Shown here: piece by piece, positions 1-8,323 of the stretch
How positions within the stretch are numbered: position 1 is the stretch's first letter
Layout: each line of letters begins with the position of its first letter
NCBI RefSeq assembly: GCF_000248055.1
Contig: NZ_BAFC01000111.1
Coordinates: 1 to 47,581 of the forward strand
Reading direction: 5' to 3'
DNA length: 47,581 nt
Source: Gordonia sputi NBRC 100414
GTDB lineage: Bacteria > Actinomycetota > Actinomycetes > Mycobacteriales > Mycobacteriaceae
Notes under the pieces: model-generated
Told to the model about the DNA's origin: nothing
The model's input: the letters and a program-made list of their open reading frames with translations, nothing else
The model's database searches: none
Program-made: the position numbers and the translations under genes

Positions 1-618
1 GCAGAAAAGAGCAAGCATCCAGCCGACGATGCCCGCCCCCATCTCCATGTAGGTCGGATTGAAGTAGAACGCCGGAAGGTGCCAGGCTATCCAAACCACT
101 GCCACCAAGGCCGCTGCCCAGAAGACCGACATTCTGCGTGAGAGTGTTGGTAGCAGCCAACCCCGCCATCCGGCTTCCTCTCCGACGCCGAAGGTGAGAA
201 TCCACACCGCCAACACGATGGGCCAGGCGAGCTCCGGCAACTTCTCGGTGGCGCCGAACCGGTGGAGATCCGGCCACCCGCCGGTAACGATCGCGCTCAC
301 CACATATGCGATCACACCGTAGGCCACCGGCATCCCGATGGCGACGAGCCACCAGATCGGCCGGAAATTCACCGAGAACGTGCGCCGTGCCCACTGCCGC
401 ACACCGTGCATGCCGCCCTCCCACATCGCCGCGGCGATGGCACCACATGCGGGTCCGGCTGATGCGAGGAAGAACGTCCACGGCATAGAGTCGAGAGCGT
501 CGGTCCGAGCCGTGATCAGAATCGGTAGCCAGATCAGCCACGTGACGGCGAACGACACGATCACGAACACGACGACGGCGCCACGCCTGCTCTCGGCGGG
601 AGTCTCGCCATGTGACAT
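1..618 (-). CDS. CPBP family intramembrane metalloprotease (partial)
   Basis: The reading frame starts at an ATG at 618 and runs off the left edge, so about 206 residues are visible and the C-terminus is missing. The protein is very hydrophobic, with helices near residues 12-37, 48-66, 88-112 and 132-146. The CPBP (CAAX protease/bacteriocin-processing, Abi) motifs are visible: GEEAGWRGWLLP, with the paired glutamates near 147-148 and Arg near 152, then WHLPAF with a His near 179. In this family these residues form the membrane-embedded active site. Substrates cannot be read from the sequence; members process prenylated or leader peptides or serve in self-immunity. It is convergent with nothing in view and lies downstream of the tRNA-Ala terminator. 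Confidence 0.85.
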   Translation of the reverse strand, partial: MSHGETPAESRRGAVVVFVIVSFAVTWLIWLPILITARTDALDSMPWTFFLASAGPACGAIAAAMWEGGMHGVRQWARRTFSVNFRPIWWLVAIGMPVAYGVIAYVVSAIVTGGWPDLHRFGATEKLPELAWPIVLAVWILTFGVGEEAGWRGWLLPTLSRRMSVFWAAALVAVVWIAWHLPAFYFNPTYMEMGAGIVGWMLALFC

Positions 619-678
619 AAGGCGATTCAATACCGCGAAGCCCTAGGCTGCACACCGACCACGACGCCCAAGCAGCAA

Positions 679-711
679 AAGACCCTCTCCGATGAGGTCG
701 GAGAGGGTCTT
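679..711 (-). terminator. Rho-independent terminator of tRNA-Ala
   Basis: A perfect 14-bp inverted repeat (679-692 with 698-711, loop TGAGG) is followed on the minus strand by TTTTG. It starts only 6 bases beyond the 3' end of the tRNA gene, which fits transcription termination of the tRNA. Confidence 0.85.
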
Positions 712-716
712 CTCGG

Positions 717-789
717 TGGAGCTAAGGGGACTCGAACCCCTGACCCCCACACTGCCAGTGTGGTGCGCTACCAGCTGCGCCATAGCCCC
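717..789 (-). tRNA. tRNA-Ala (GGC)
   Basis: On the minus strand 73 bases fold as a tRNA. The acceptor stem is GGGGCTA paired with TAGCTCC (one G-U), with discriminator A. A D-arm around GCGCAGCTGGTAGCGC, an anticodon stem CACAC/GTGTG with loop CTGGCAG (anticodon GGC, alanine), and a T-arm GGGTTCGAGTCCC are present. CCA is not encoded. A strong hairpin terminator follows directly. Confidence 0.96.
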
Positions 790-975
790 GTATTCGTGAA
801 TGCGCGCCCGGTGAAATCCGTCCCAAGCGCAAAGGCGAAACTACACCATGCGCGTATCTGGAACCAAATTCGGTCTTCGCCCGTGGATCGCGACATGCTT
901 ATCAGCGTGGCCGCGGCGCTCCCGAACGCGCCGCTTACGTCGCGCACTGGCTGTCAGACGAACAGGTCCTCCTGA

Positions 976-1170
976 CCTCACCACCGTCGACACGAAACAC
1001 ACGCCGATCGCCACTCGACTGACGACGCCGGAGCGTACGACGCCGAGTGGGCCGCATATGCGTCGAAATACGTCGATTCGATCCCGGGAATCGGACTCAC
1101 GCCCGAAGGCTTCCGAGAGTCGTATTCGACGACGCTGCGAGCGTCGCCGCTGAGACTGCGAAATTGGTGA
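976..1170 (+). pseudogene. Possible remnant of a PPOX/F420-type oxidoreductase (C-terminal part)
   Basis: The 496 bases between the tRNA and lsr2 have no convincing intact gene. One frame that opens after a stop at 973 ends in a coding-like stretch reading YDAEWAAYASKYVDSI, then GLTPEGFRESYSTTLR and a stop at 1168-1170. The pattern Y-x-x-K-Y-x-x-x-I-x-x-x-G-x-T-P-E-x-F followed by a Y-S-x-x-L-R strand resembles the end of PPOX-class proteins (Rv3369-like). No start, cofactor-binding part or ribosome site accompanies it. The neighbouring frame at about 885-1019 carries another plausible piece (ERAAYVAHWLSDEQ), which suggests a frameshifted decayed gene. Family placement is by eye and weak. Confidence 0.3.
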
Positions 1171-1194
1171 TCGGTGTACCCGGCCCGACAAGTA

Positions 1195-1229
1195 GGGCGT
1201 CTACGCAGCCATCGGCTGTGTAGACGCCC
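1195..1229 (-). terminator. Hairpin downstream of lsr2
   Basis: GGGCGTCTACGCAGCC (1195-1210) pairs with 1214-1229 through a 3-base loop; 15 of 16 pairs are Watson-Crick and one is G-U. It lies 56 bases after the lsr2 stop codon. There is no long T-tract on either strand, so it is a likely but not classical terminator. Confidence 0.6.
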
Positions 1230-1285
1230 AACTTGTATGTGTCCATCAATGCGGCGCGACAGTTGATGCGACGCGCCGCGCGACG

Positions 1286-1624
1286 TCAGTGTGCTGCTTC
1301 GAATGCCTCGAGCACATTCAACGGGATTCGACCGCGGTCGCTGACCTCAAAGCCGTTCTTGGTTGCCCATGCGCGGATTGCCTGCGTCTGCTCTTTGCTT
1401 CGGGCGCCACCTGCGTTGTGTGCTACACGCTTGGGGCTGCGTGAACCGCTCGCGCGAGAAACCGAAATGTATTTCGCGAGTCCGTCGCGGAACTGCTGGG
1501 CGTGCTTCGACGAAGTGTCGAACTCATAGCTCTTGCCGTCGAGGCTCCAGCGGACGGTCTCGTACTCGTCGAGCACTCTCCCGTCGACGTCGTCGATGAC
1601 CTGGACGATTTCCTTCTTTGCCAT
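1286..1624 (-). CDS. lsr2: Nucleoid-associated protein Lsr2
   Basis: The 112-residue product has the length and layout of Lsr2, the actinobacterial H-NS-like protein that bridges DNA and silences AT-rich, often foreign, genes. The N-terminal oligomerisation domain begins MAKKEIVQVIDDVDG and includes the WSLDGKSYEFD strand region (26-36). A basic linker covers about 55-75. The C-terminal DNA-binding domain contains QAIRAWATKNGFEVSDRGRI, and the RGRIP minor-groove loop falls at 97-101. The start at 1624 is set by GGAGGGGAAA immediately upstream. The region upstream is unusually AT-rich, as expected if Lsr2 controls its own promoter. Confidence 0.97.
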   Translation of the reverse strand: MAKKEIVQVIDDVDGRVLDEYETVRWSLDGKSYEFDTSSKHAQQFRDGLAKYISVSRASGSRSPKRVAHNAGGARSKEQTQAIRAWATKNGFEVSDRGRIPLNVLEAFEAAH

Positions 1625-1740
1625 TTTCCCCTCCGGGTTGTGCTGTGGACTTGTGGACGCAGCGGAGAGCTTGTCGCTGCGATGTACTGCTGTTCTTGTG
1701 AGTGCGGTCAGGGCCTACCCTCGTCGACGCCTGCTTCGAC

Positions 1741-1810
1741 ACTCATCGAACTTGGACTGTATATACATTCTTTATACACCGTTTCTTCGAATATTCGGAA
1801 TCTGTAATCG
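1741..1810 (-). promoter_or_regulatory. AT-rich palindromic region upstream of lsr2
   Basis: Within a GC-rich window this stretch is about 60% AT. It contains two perfect 10-base palindromes, TGTATATACA (1758-1767) and CGAATATTCG (1788-1797), and a wider inverted pair TGTATA/TATACA (1758-1763 and 1773-1778). TATAAA- and TATACA-like boxes on the minus strand could be the lsr2 promoter. Lsr2 binding is inferred from base composition and from the known autoregulation of nucleoid proteins. Confidence 0.45.
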
Positions 1811-1904
1811 TGGCGACGGCGTGCGCATGAGTGGTCGGGGAGGTTTAAGCGTTGAAATGCGGTTCGCGTCACTACTGAGCATTGCTGATCAAGCAATGCC
1901 TGCT

Positions 1905-2705
1905 TCAATTCGTCGGAGATGTAGGTGTGTCGTCGCGAGGCTGGTCGGGTCCGGTTGTCGTGGCTGTATCGGAATCCATTGCAGTCGGGTTCGAAAGAGA
2001 CCCAGGAGCCTTGTCGGCAGCATTGAGCGGGGCGAAACCCTTTGTGCTGAGCGAGAATCCGGATTGCGAGTCAGATTGCAGGCAGAAGATTCCAGGGGTG
2101 TCGATCAAGCACGAGAATCTGCCGACTGAAATGGTTGTTCCGTAGTCGACGATTGCGCTGCGATACAAAACCGGATGCTCATTCTCGCAACCGCCTTGTT
2201 GCGCACGTTCGGCCGTCAGGACAACCAAATCCTCAGCCCATGCACAGGAACGCGGCGTGCGTGCCGGGCGTGGCGCAGACGACTGGCCGTCATTCGCTCG
2301 GCACGTGAGAGCGCGACGGGAAGCGTCGACGTTGATCTCTGTGGAGCAGCTGACAGCTCTGTCCGGGGTGGTGAAGTGAAATCCGGACGTCTCGATGACA
2401 GGGCCGCGCGGGGTCGTCGAACCCTGGTGATATCGCGAATTGTCGGCGCGTGGCGCGGTCGCTATCGCGCGGCCGATTGTCCCGCTCGGCAGAAACGTCG
2501 CGGTACGACTTTGCGTGGCGATCGTCGTCGATGAACTCGGATAATCCGATTCGGTCGACAAGTTGTCCTTAGGCGGTAACACGATCGACGAGGGAGTGGT
2601 GCTGGTGTTCAACCCGCACGAGGTGATCGCAACACCGAGCATCGCAGCTGCGGCGATTGCGGGAACCGCCAGAAAACGCGTGCGGCGCCGACCGTACCCT
2701 TGCAC
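1905..2705 (-). CDS. Putative secreted lipoprotein, DUF6636-like C-terminal region
   Basis: A twin-basic start (GRRRTRF) and hydrophobic stretch lead to the lipobox AITSC, so the protein is probably lipid-anchored outside the membrane. A Ser/Thr/Pro-rich linker follows. The C-terminal half has regularly spaced cysteines and short strand-like motifs ([34 protein letters not shown]), the pattern seen in actinobacterial secreted DUF6636-type domains. I chose GTG at 2705, preceded on the minus strand by GGGGGTCGACACA; a TTG at 2720 in the same frame is possible. The start lies one base from the divergent trhO start. No function is known. Confidence 0.7.
   Translation of the reverse strand: MQGYGRRRTRFLAVPAIAAAAMLGVAITSCGLNTSTTPSSIVLPPKDNLSTESDYPSSSTTIATQSRTATFLPSGTIGRAIATAPRADNSRYHQGSTTPRGPVIETSGFHFTTPDRAVSCSTEINVDASRRALTCRANDGQSSAPRPARTPRSCAWAEDLVVLTAERAQQGGCENEHPVLYRSAIVDYGTTISVGRFSCLIDTPGIFCLQSDSQSGFSLSTKGFAPLNAADKAPGSLSNPTAMDSDTATTTGPDQPRDDTPTSPTN
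2695..2700 (+). promoter_or_regulatory. -10 box for leaderless trhO transcript
   Basis: TACCCT fits the actinobacterial TANNNT -10 consensus and ends 6 bases before the GTG start of trhO. That spacing would make the start codon the first transcribed base. No Shine-Dalgarno sequence is present. Confidence 0.55.
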
Positions 2706-2706
2706 T

Positions 2707-3573
2707 GTGTCGACCCCCAAGATCGTGTTGTTCTATGTCTTCACGCCGCTTCCGGATCCTGAAGCGATACGCCTGTGGCAAGTAGCCGTGTGCGAATCGC
2801 TCAATCTTCGCGGAAGGATCATTGTGTCCCCGCACGGTATCAATGCCACCGTCGGCGGCGAACTGGCCAGCGTCAAACGCTACGTCAGAAGACTGCGTGA
2901 ATACCCTGCATTCCGAGATGTCGACATCAAATGGTCCGAAGGCGTCGGCGACGACTTTCCGAAGTTGGTCGTTCGGGTCCGACCGGAAATCGTCACATTC
3001 GGTGCTCCCGATGAACTCGATGTCGACGCGAATGGCGTCGTCGGAGGTGGCGAACGACTCGACCCGGATGGCATCCACCGCCTCGTTGCCGAACGGGGCG
3101 ACGACGTCGTCTTCTTCGACGGACGCAATCAGATCGAGGCGCAGATCGGACGCTTCGCCGGCGCGGTCGTCCCCGATGTCGAGACCACGCGTGACTTCGT
3201 ACCGCTCCTCGACAGCGGCGCATTCGACCACCTCAAGGACCGTCCCGTCGTCACCTACTGCACGGGCGGTGTGCGCTGTGAAGTGCTGTCGATGCTCATG
3301 CGTAAGCGCGGCTTCTCCGAGGTCTATCAACTCGACGGCGGCATCGTCCGCTACGGCGAGCAATACGGCGACCGCGGCCTCTGGGAGGGCTCGCTGTACG
3401 TCTTCGACAAGCGGATGACCGTCGACTTCTCCGACGACGCCGCCGTGGTCGGCAGATGCAGCGAGTGCGGCCGACCGACGAGCAACGTCGACAACTATCC
3501 GGATCGGCTGGGACGCGAGCTGGCGGTGATCTGCACCGACTGCTTCGACGGTCTCGCCGACTCGCCCGCATGA
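2707..3573 (+). CDS. trhO: tRNA uridine(34) hydroxylase TrhO (rhodanese family, UPF0176)
   Basis: The 288-residue protein matches TrhO, which hydroxylates uridine 34 of certain tRNAs to 5-hydroxyuridine in an oxygen-dependent reaction. The N-terminal ferredoxin-like acylphosphatase-type part (about 1-95) contains the family signature [17 protein letters not shown]. The rhodanese domain (about 115-225) has the active loop YCTGGVRCE with Cys185. A C-terminal zinc-type cluster has cysteines 251, 254, 276 and 279. The frame extends upstream to 2563, but that part overlaps the divergent lipoprotein and looks non-coding. GTG at 2707 aligns with family starts and has a leaderless promoter. It overlaps the next gene by ATGA. 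Confidence 0.93.
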   Translation: MSTPKIVLFYVFTPLPDPEAIRLWQVAVCESLNLRGRIIVSPHGINATVGGELASVKRYVRRLREYPAFRDVDIKWSEGVGDDFPKLVVRVRPEIVTFGAPDELDVDANGVVGGGERLDPDGIHRLVAERGDDVVFFDGRNQIEAQIGRFAGAVVPDVETTRDFVPLLDSGAFDHLKDRPVVTYCTGGVRCEVLSMLMRKRGFSEVYQLDGGIVRYGEQYGDRGLWEGSLYVFDKRMTVDFSDDAAVVGRCSECGRPTSNVDNYPDRLGRELAVICTDCFDGLADSPA

Positions 3574-4697
3574 CCGCGGAGCCGGTGCCCGTCGTCGTTC
3601 TCGCGGGCTTTCTCGGTGCGGGCAAGACGACCGTGCTCAATCACCTGCTGCGCGCTGGCGGAGCAGGGAAGACCGCGGATGGGCGAGCAGCGGACAGGGC
3701 GCGGCTCGGCGTCCTCGTCAACGACTTCGGCGCCATCAACATCGACGCGCTGCTGGTGGCCGGTCAGGCCGACGGAGCGGTCACGCTGTCCAACGGCTGC
3801 ATGTGCTGCTCGGTCGACCGCGAGGGACTCGACGCTGCGCTGGTGGCACTGGCTCGACCGGAGGCCGGCCTCGACGCGATCGTGATCGAAGCGAGTGGCA
3901 TCGCGGAACCGAAGACGCTCGTCCGGCTCGTCGCAGGACTCGACGACCCGACGATGCGCTACGGCGGGCTCGTGTACGTGGTCGACGCCGCCGGCTTTGC
4001 CGACCTGCGCGTGCGGCACCCGGACGTCGACTCGCACATCGCGATCGCCGACCTCGTCGTCGTCAACAAACGTGACCTCGTCGACGCGCAGACGCTCTCG
4101 GAGCTGGTCGCAGCTGTCCGTGAATTGAATCCGTCCGCGCCCGTCGTCGCTGTGGCAGAAGGGCGGGTCGATCCGGCGTTGCTGTTCGATCGGCTGACGC
4201 GCGCCGTCGAAGACGTCACGAAGCCACGTCAGCTCACACTCGACGAATTGCTGATTCCAGACCCCGAACGTCAACAGGCCGACGTCGAGCACCCCGTGCA
4301 CGCAGAAGCTCCACATTCTCATCACGAGGCGCACACGCACCTGCACGACGTCTACCAGTCCGTCGAGCTCGACACCGCCGACGCCGTCGATCCGCGACGA
4401 CTCGCAGAGTTGCTGCGCGAGCCGCCAACCGGGTGCTATCGCCTCAAGGGCGTGGTCAGGTTCGATCTACCGGGGTATCCCGAGCGCTACATCGTCCACG
4501 GTGTCGGCGGTTTTGTTCGCATCACGCGCGATGGCTGGTCGGGGGAGGAGCCCCGCACCAGGATCGTCGCGATCGGATCAGGAATGGATCGTGGTGCCGC
4601 GCGGGAGGCTCTCGAAGGCGTCCTGGCGACAGCAGAAACGGTCGACGACGAGTACGGCATCCTGCACATCACTCGTCACCTGCCGGACACGCACTGA
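3570..4697 (+). CDS. CobW/ZNG1-like GTP-dependent metallochaperone
   Basis: The 375-residue protein is a COG0523 G3E GTPase. The Walker A motif GFLGAGKTT is at 13-21. The metal-binding CMCC motif (77-80) sits in [10 protein letters not shown], followed by IEASGIAEP and the NKRD guanine motif (166-169). A histidine-rich stretch ([16 protein letters not shown], about 244-259) precedes the CobW C-terminal domain, and suggests zinc, nickel or cobalt handling. Family members load metal into client enzymes using GTP. The start ATG overlaps the trhO stop as ATGA, so the two are probably co-translated; TrhO has a putative zinc site and could be a client, which is inference only. No B12 genes are nearby. 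Confidence 0.92.
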   Translation: MTAEPVPVVVLAGFLGAGKTTVLNHLLRAGGAGKTADGRAADRARLGVLVNDFGAINIDALLVAGQADGAVTLSNGCMCCSVDREGLDAALVALARPEAGLDAIVIEASGIAEPKTLVRLVAGLDDPTMRYGGLVYVVDAAGFADLRVRHPDVDSHIAIADLVVVNKRDLVDAQTLSELVAAVRELNPSAPVVAVAEGRVDPALLFDRLTRAVEDVTKPRQLTLDELLIPDPERQQADVEHPVHAEAPHSHHEAHTHLHDVYQSVELDTADAVDPRRLAELLREPPTGCYRLKGVVRFDLPGYPERYIVHGVGGFVRITRDGWSGEEPRTRIVAIGSGMDRGAAREALEGVLATAETVDDEYGILHITRHLPDTH

Positions 4698-4885
4698 TCG
4701 ACGAGCGCGTCCCACCGATTGCAGGGACGTCACAGCTGCCTAACGAATTTCATCGTCCCAGGTCACCGATTTCCACATTGCGCACTCTGCTGCTTAGCTG
4801 TTAAAGCTGTGACTGTTGTGACCAGTGTTGCGTCTTGGAAGGAGTGAGGTTCGCCCGGCAGAAGCCGAGCGTGCCCGAAACCGTG

Positions 4886-5956
4886 ATGACCCAGAAACGA
4901 CACCTGCGGACCCGTGTGTCTGCTGCTGCCGCCGCGCTCGCGTTTGCGGCCACCGCAACCGTCACCGTCACGACGGGGGCGGGTACCGCGATGGCTGCGC
5001 CCACCGCGCCCGCCGCACCGTCGGCGACCGGCAACTCCCTTGCAGGCAAGACGGTGTTTCTCGATCCAGGACATCAGGGCGGCTCTGCCGGCCACAGTCT
5101 GTCGGCGCAGGTGCCCGATGGCCGCGGCGGCAAGAAGGACTGCCAGACCACCGGCGCCACCGGGGTCAACGGGGCCGCCGAGCACACCGTGAACTGGCAG
5201 ATCTCGCAACTGGTGAAAGCCGGTCTGGAAAGCCAGGGTGCGCGAGTGGTGCTGAGCAGGCCCGACGACACCGGGTGGGGCGGATGCGTCGACGAACGCG
5301 CGGCCGCCGCGAGCCGGTCGGGTGCGGCGGTCGCTGTCAGCCTGCACGCCGATTCGACGACTGCGGGCGCCGACGCTGCGAAAAAGGGCTTTCACATGAT
5401 CGTTCCCGCGCTTCCGCTTCCCGACGCCAAGGCGAACGCGGTGCAGGGTGGGCAGGGGCGTAAGGCGTCGGACATCATGCGCGACGCGTTCGTGAAGGCG
5501 GGCTTCCCGCCTGCGAACTACGCGGGCGTCAACAATGGCATCCAGACCAGGTCCGATATCGCCGCGGTGAATCTCACGACGGTGCCGGCTGTGTTCATCG
5601 AGATGGGCAACTTGTCGAATCCCACCGAAGCGGCAGCACTTGCGGGTCACGACGGACAATTGAAGTACGCGATGGCGATCACCAACGGAATCCTCAACTA
5701 TGCGCACCCGGGCGCTGCGTCGCCTTCGGTTGACACTCTCAACAAGCCGCCGGCGACCCCGCAGTCGAGCACTCCGAGTTCCGATGGCGGTCTGTCGCTG
5801 GTGATTCCGTTCGTTCAGCAGTTGCTGAAGTCCGGTGACCCGAAAGAGATCACCCAGCTGTTGCTGTCCGAGGGGCCTGACGTGTCGGCGCAGGTACTCA
5901 ACGCGATGCTCGACGTGATCTACGGGTTGTTCGACGGCAAACTGCCCATCGGGTGA
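4886..5956 (+). CDS. Secreted N-acetylmuramoyl-L-alanine amidase (Amidase_3, Ami1/Rv3717-like)
   Basis: The enzyme cleaves the amide bond between muramic acid and the stem peptide of peptidoglycan. A signal peptide (about 1-38, ending AMAA) sends it outside the membrane. Zinc ligands of the Amidase_3 fold are visible as His63 (FLDPGHQGG), Glu99 (GAAEHTVNW) and His154 (SLHADS), and the catalytic Glu239 lies in VFIEMGNLSN. C86 and C134 may form a disulfide. A low-complexity Ser/Pro linker (about 275-300) leads to a C-terminal tail. Starts at TTG 4835, GTG 4871 and GTG 4883 are in frame; ATG 4886 gives the cleanest signal peptide, although GGAAGGAG lies at 4837-4844. Confidence 0.92.
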   Translation: MTQKRHLRTRVSAAAAALAFAATATVTVTTGAGTAMAAPTAPAAPSATGNSLAGKTVFLDPGHQGGSAGHSLSAQVPDGRGGKKDCQTTGATGVNGAAEHTVNWQISQLVKAGLESQGARVVLSRPDDTGWGGCVDERAAAASRSGAAVAVSLHADSTTAGADAAKKGFHMIVPALPLPDAKANAVQGGQGRKASDIMRDAFVKAGFPPANYAGVNNGIQTRSDIAAVNLTTVPAVFIEMGNLSNPTEAAALAGHDGQLKYAMAITNGILNYAHPGAASPSVDTLNKPPATPQSSTPSSDGGLSLVIPFVQQLLKSGDPKEITQLLLSEGPDVSAQVLNAMLDVIYGLFDGKLPIG

Positions 5957-6016
5957 GTGTGGGTACGGGCGTTCACTGATCGGCCGGTCCGCATTCGCGT
6001 CCGGTGAACCTGCCGC

Positions 6017-6022
6017 TACTGT
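6017..6022 (+). promoter_or_regulatory. -10 box for SDR operon
   Basis: TACTGT fits the TANNNT consensus and ends 8 bases before the ATG at 6031, so the transcript may begin at or just before the start codon. Confidence 0.45.
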
Positions 6023-6030
6023 TGGAAACC

Positions 6031-6969
6031 ATGGGTATCCATGATCTCGTCATGAAGACGCCGGTGCCGTCGTTGCGCGGTCGCAAGGTGCTGATCACCG
6101 GCGCGGCGAGCGGAATCGGCCGGGCGACGGCAGAGGCGGCGGCGGCGCAGGGCGCCGAGCTGGTGTTGACCGATCTGCACGCCGAGACACTCGACGAGGT
6201 GGTCGCCGAGATAATCGCTTCCGGTGGCGTCGTGCTCTTCCACCTCGCGGGCGACGTTTCCGACTACGACTGGGTGTCGGCGTTCGCGCGCCAGGTCGAC
6301 GCCGAGGTCGGCGTGATGGACGTGGTGATGAACATCGCGGGCATCTCCGTGTGGGGCACGGTTGAGAATCTGCAGCACAAGCACTGGCGGTCGATGGTCG
6401 ACGTCAATCTCATGGGTCCGATTCACATCATCGAATCCTTTGTGCCACAGATGGTTCGACGCGGTGAGGGTGGTCACCTGGTGAACGTCTCGTCGGCGGC
6501 GGGGCTACTCGCGCTGCCGTGGCACGCCGCCTACAGCGCGAGCAAGTTCGGTATCCGCGGTGTCTCCGAGGTGTTGAGGTTCGACCTTCGCCGACACGGC
6601 ATCGGTGTCTCGCTGGTGTGTCCGGGTGCCGTCGCCACGCCGCTCGTCAACACGGTGAGCATCGTCGGGGTCGACCGCGACGATCCGCGAGTTGCCAAGG
6701 CCATCAGTCACTTTCACCGCATCTCGGTCAGTCCGGAATCCGCTGCGGCCAAGATTCTCGCAGGTGTGCGGAAGAACAAGTTCATGGTCTACACGTCCTT
6801 CGATACCCGTTTCGGCTACTGGTGGGCGCGCAAGTTCGCGCTGCCGTACGAGATCGTCATGCGCATCGCCAACAACCGGTTCGATCACCTTGCGCGCGTT
6901 GCAGGCACGACCCTCGAGACGCGGTCGGCGCAAGAGACGCAGTCGGGGACGACAGCGGACCACGGGTGA
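6031..6969 (+). CDS. Short-chain dehydrogenase/reductase
   Basis: This is a 312-residue classical SDR. The cofactor motif TGAASGIG is at 23-30, the stabilising NIAG at 101-104, the catalytic Ser near 154-155 in VNVSSAAG, and the Y-x-x-x-K pair in YSASK (Tyr168, Lys172). After the core, PGAVATPL marks the substrate loop. A C-terminal extension (about 240-312) with FDTRFGYWWARKFALPYE is typical of actinobacterial long SDRs that act on hydrophobic substrates. A GTG at 6004 is in frame, but ATG 6031 has a -10 box. The stop overlaps the next start (GTGA). Substrate unknown. Confidence 0.9.
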   Translation: MGIHDLVMKTPVPSLRGRKVLITGAASGIGRATAEAAAAQGAELVLTDLHAETLDEVVAEIIASGGVVLFHLAGDVSDYDWVSAFARQVDAEVGVMDVVMNIAGISVWGTVENLQHKHWRSMVDVNLMGPIHIIESFVPQMVRRGEGGHLVNVSSAAGLLALPWHAAYSASKFGIRGVSEVLRFDLRRHGIGVSLVCPGAVATPLVNTVSIVGVDRDDPRVAKAISHFHRISVSPESAAAKILAGVRKNKFMVYTSFDTRFGYWWARKFALPYEIVMRIANNRFDHLARVAGTTLETRSAQETQSGTTADHG

Positions 6970-7742
6970 GTAACTCCTTCGTCAAAACCGCTGCGGCGGG
7001 CGATGATCCAGACTTCTTCGCGGCCGAAGCGGCGTCGTTGCGGTGGCTGGCGGCAGGGGGAGCGCGGGTTGTCGGCGTGATCTCGGTGTCCGCGAACAAC
7101 ATCGAACTCGAACGACTGACCACCACACGCCCGACCGTCGCCGCAGCCGAGGATCTCGGCCGTATGCTTGCCCGCACGCACAGCGCGGGCGCGGCCCAAT
7201 TCGGTTCTCCACCAGATGGTTACGACGGCAGGCAATTCATCGGCAAGCTGCCCCTGCCCACCGTCGAGCTCGACCACTGGGGTGAGTTCTACGCCTCGGC
7301 GCGCGTGCTGCCGTTCCTCGAAGCGGGAATCGCCGCGGGCAACGTCACGCAGCGTGACGCGGAGTCGACCCGACAAGCCTGCGATCTCATCGCCGCGGGA
7401 ACCTTCGACGACGGTGCTCCGCCTGCGCGCCTGCACGGTGACCTATGGGGCGGAAACGTGGTGTGGACGCCAGATGGCGCGGTCCTCATTGATCCCGCTG
7501 CGCATGGCGGACACCGCGAGACCGACCTCGCGATGCTCGCGCTGTTCGGCTGCCCGCATCTCGACAACGTCGTCGATTCTTATCAGCACACGCATCCGCT
7601 CACCGACGGATGGCGGCAACGAATTCTGCTTCACCAGATGCATCCGCTCGCGGTGCATTCGGTGCGACACGGACCCGGATACGGTGTGGCGCTTGGCGAT
7701 GCGGCCCGCGCGACGTTGGCGCTCGCGGAAGGCCACCGATGA
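6966..7742 (+). CDS. Fructosamine-3-kinase-like deglycation kinase (paralogue 1)
   Basis: The 258-residue protein belongs to the FN3K/ketosamine-3-kinase family, small kinases that phosphorylate sugar adducts on glycated amines so that they fall off. The N-lobe has FVK (Lys7) and FFAAEAASLRWL. The catalytic loop is ARLHGDLWGGNV with Asp159, and the metal-binding LIDPAAHGGHRETDLAM has Asp176. The frame is open far upstream, but the GTG at 6966 overlaps the SDR stop as GTGA and matches the family N-terminus. It sits in an operon between an SDR and a nucleosidase, each overlapping by four bases. A second paralogue lies at 25.3 kb. Confidence 0.9.
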   Translation: MSNSFVKTAAAGDDPDFFAAEAASLRWLAAGGARVVGVISVSANNIELERLTTTRPTVAAAEDLGRMLARTHSAGAAQFGSPPDGYDGRQFIGKLPLPTVELDHWGEFYASARVLPFLEAGIAAGNVTQRDAESTRQACDLIAAGTFDDGAPPARLHGDLWGGNVVWTPDGAVLIDPAAHGGHRETDLAMLALFGCPHLDNVVDSYQHTHPLTDGWRQRILLHQMHPLAVHSVRHGPGYGVALGDAARATLALAEGHR

Positions 7743-8320
7743 ATTCGACGCCGCCTGACCACGACTTCGATCCCTCGATCCTCATCGTCTCGGCCACCCG
7801 CGCCGAGGCGAAGTACGTGCCGTCCGGTGCGCGACTGCTCGTCACGGGAATCGGCAAGATGCGCGCGACGGCCGCCTTGACCCGCGCCTTGGCCGACCCC
7901 TCGGCACCGTCGACGAGGCTCGTCGTCAACATCGGCACCGCGGGAGCGCTGCACGATCATCACGCTGGGTTGTTCTTGCCGTCGGTGGTCGTCGAGCACG
8001 ACATCAGCGCGACCGAACTGCGTGCCATGGGTTACCCGATCGTCGATCGGTGGGAGGTTCCCGACGGCGACGGCTCGGTGCTCGCCTCGGGCGACACCTT
8101 CGTCGCCGATCCGGTACGTCGCGCGAGTCTGGCACTACACGCAGATCTGGTGGACATGGAGGGCTGTGCCGTCACATACGTCGCGGCCGCGTTCGACGTG
8201 CGGTGCCAATTGGTCAAAGTGGTCAGCGACGGTGCCGACGAGCAGGCGATGGACTGGCCGTCGTTGGTCGACGGCGCGGCCCGGCTACTCGGTGATTGGC
8301 TTGCAGACGGAACTCTTTGA
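7739..8320 (+). CDS. Nucleosidase (PNP/MTA-SAH nucleosidase fold)
   Basis: The 193-residue protein resembles the actinobacterial Rv0091-type nucleosidases. Visible signatures are VTGIGKMRA near 35-43, VVNIGTAGAL at 62-71, DMEGCAVTYVAAAF (Met140/Glu141, ribose contact) and VVSDGADE with the catalytic-type Asp164. Such enzymes hydrolyse or phosphorolyse purine nucleosides or methylthioadenosine/S-adenosylhomocysteine; the exact substrate cannot be decided. It is shorter than MtnN (about 230 residues). ATG overlaps the FN3K stop as ATGA. It is convergent with the next gene with a gap of three bases. Confidence 0.85.
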   Translation: MNSTPPDHDFDPSILIVSATRAEAKYVPSGARLLVTGIGKMRATAALTRALADPSAPSTRLVVNIGTAGALHDHHAGLFLPSVVVEHDISATELRAMGYPIVDRWEVPDGDGSVLASGDTFVADPVRRASLALHADLVDMEGCAVTYVAAAFDVRCQLVKVVSDGADEQAMDWPSLVDGAARLLGDWLADGTL

Positions 8321-8323
8321 CGC

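Noticed and set aside
841..1191. Arg/Ser-rich 116-codon frame on the minus strand
   Set aside because: It has no ribosome site, no domain pattern and an amino-acid composition typical of non-coding GC-rich frames.
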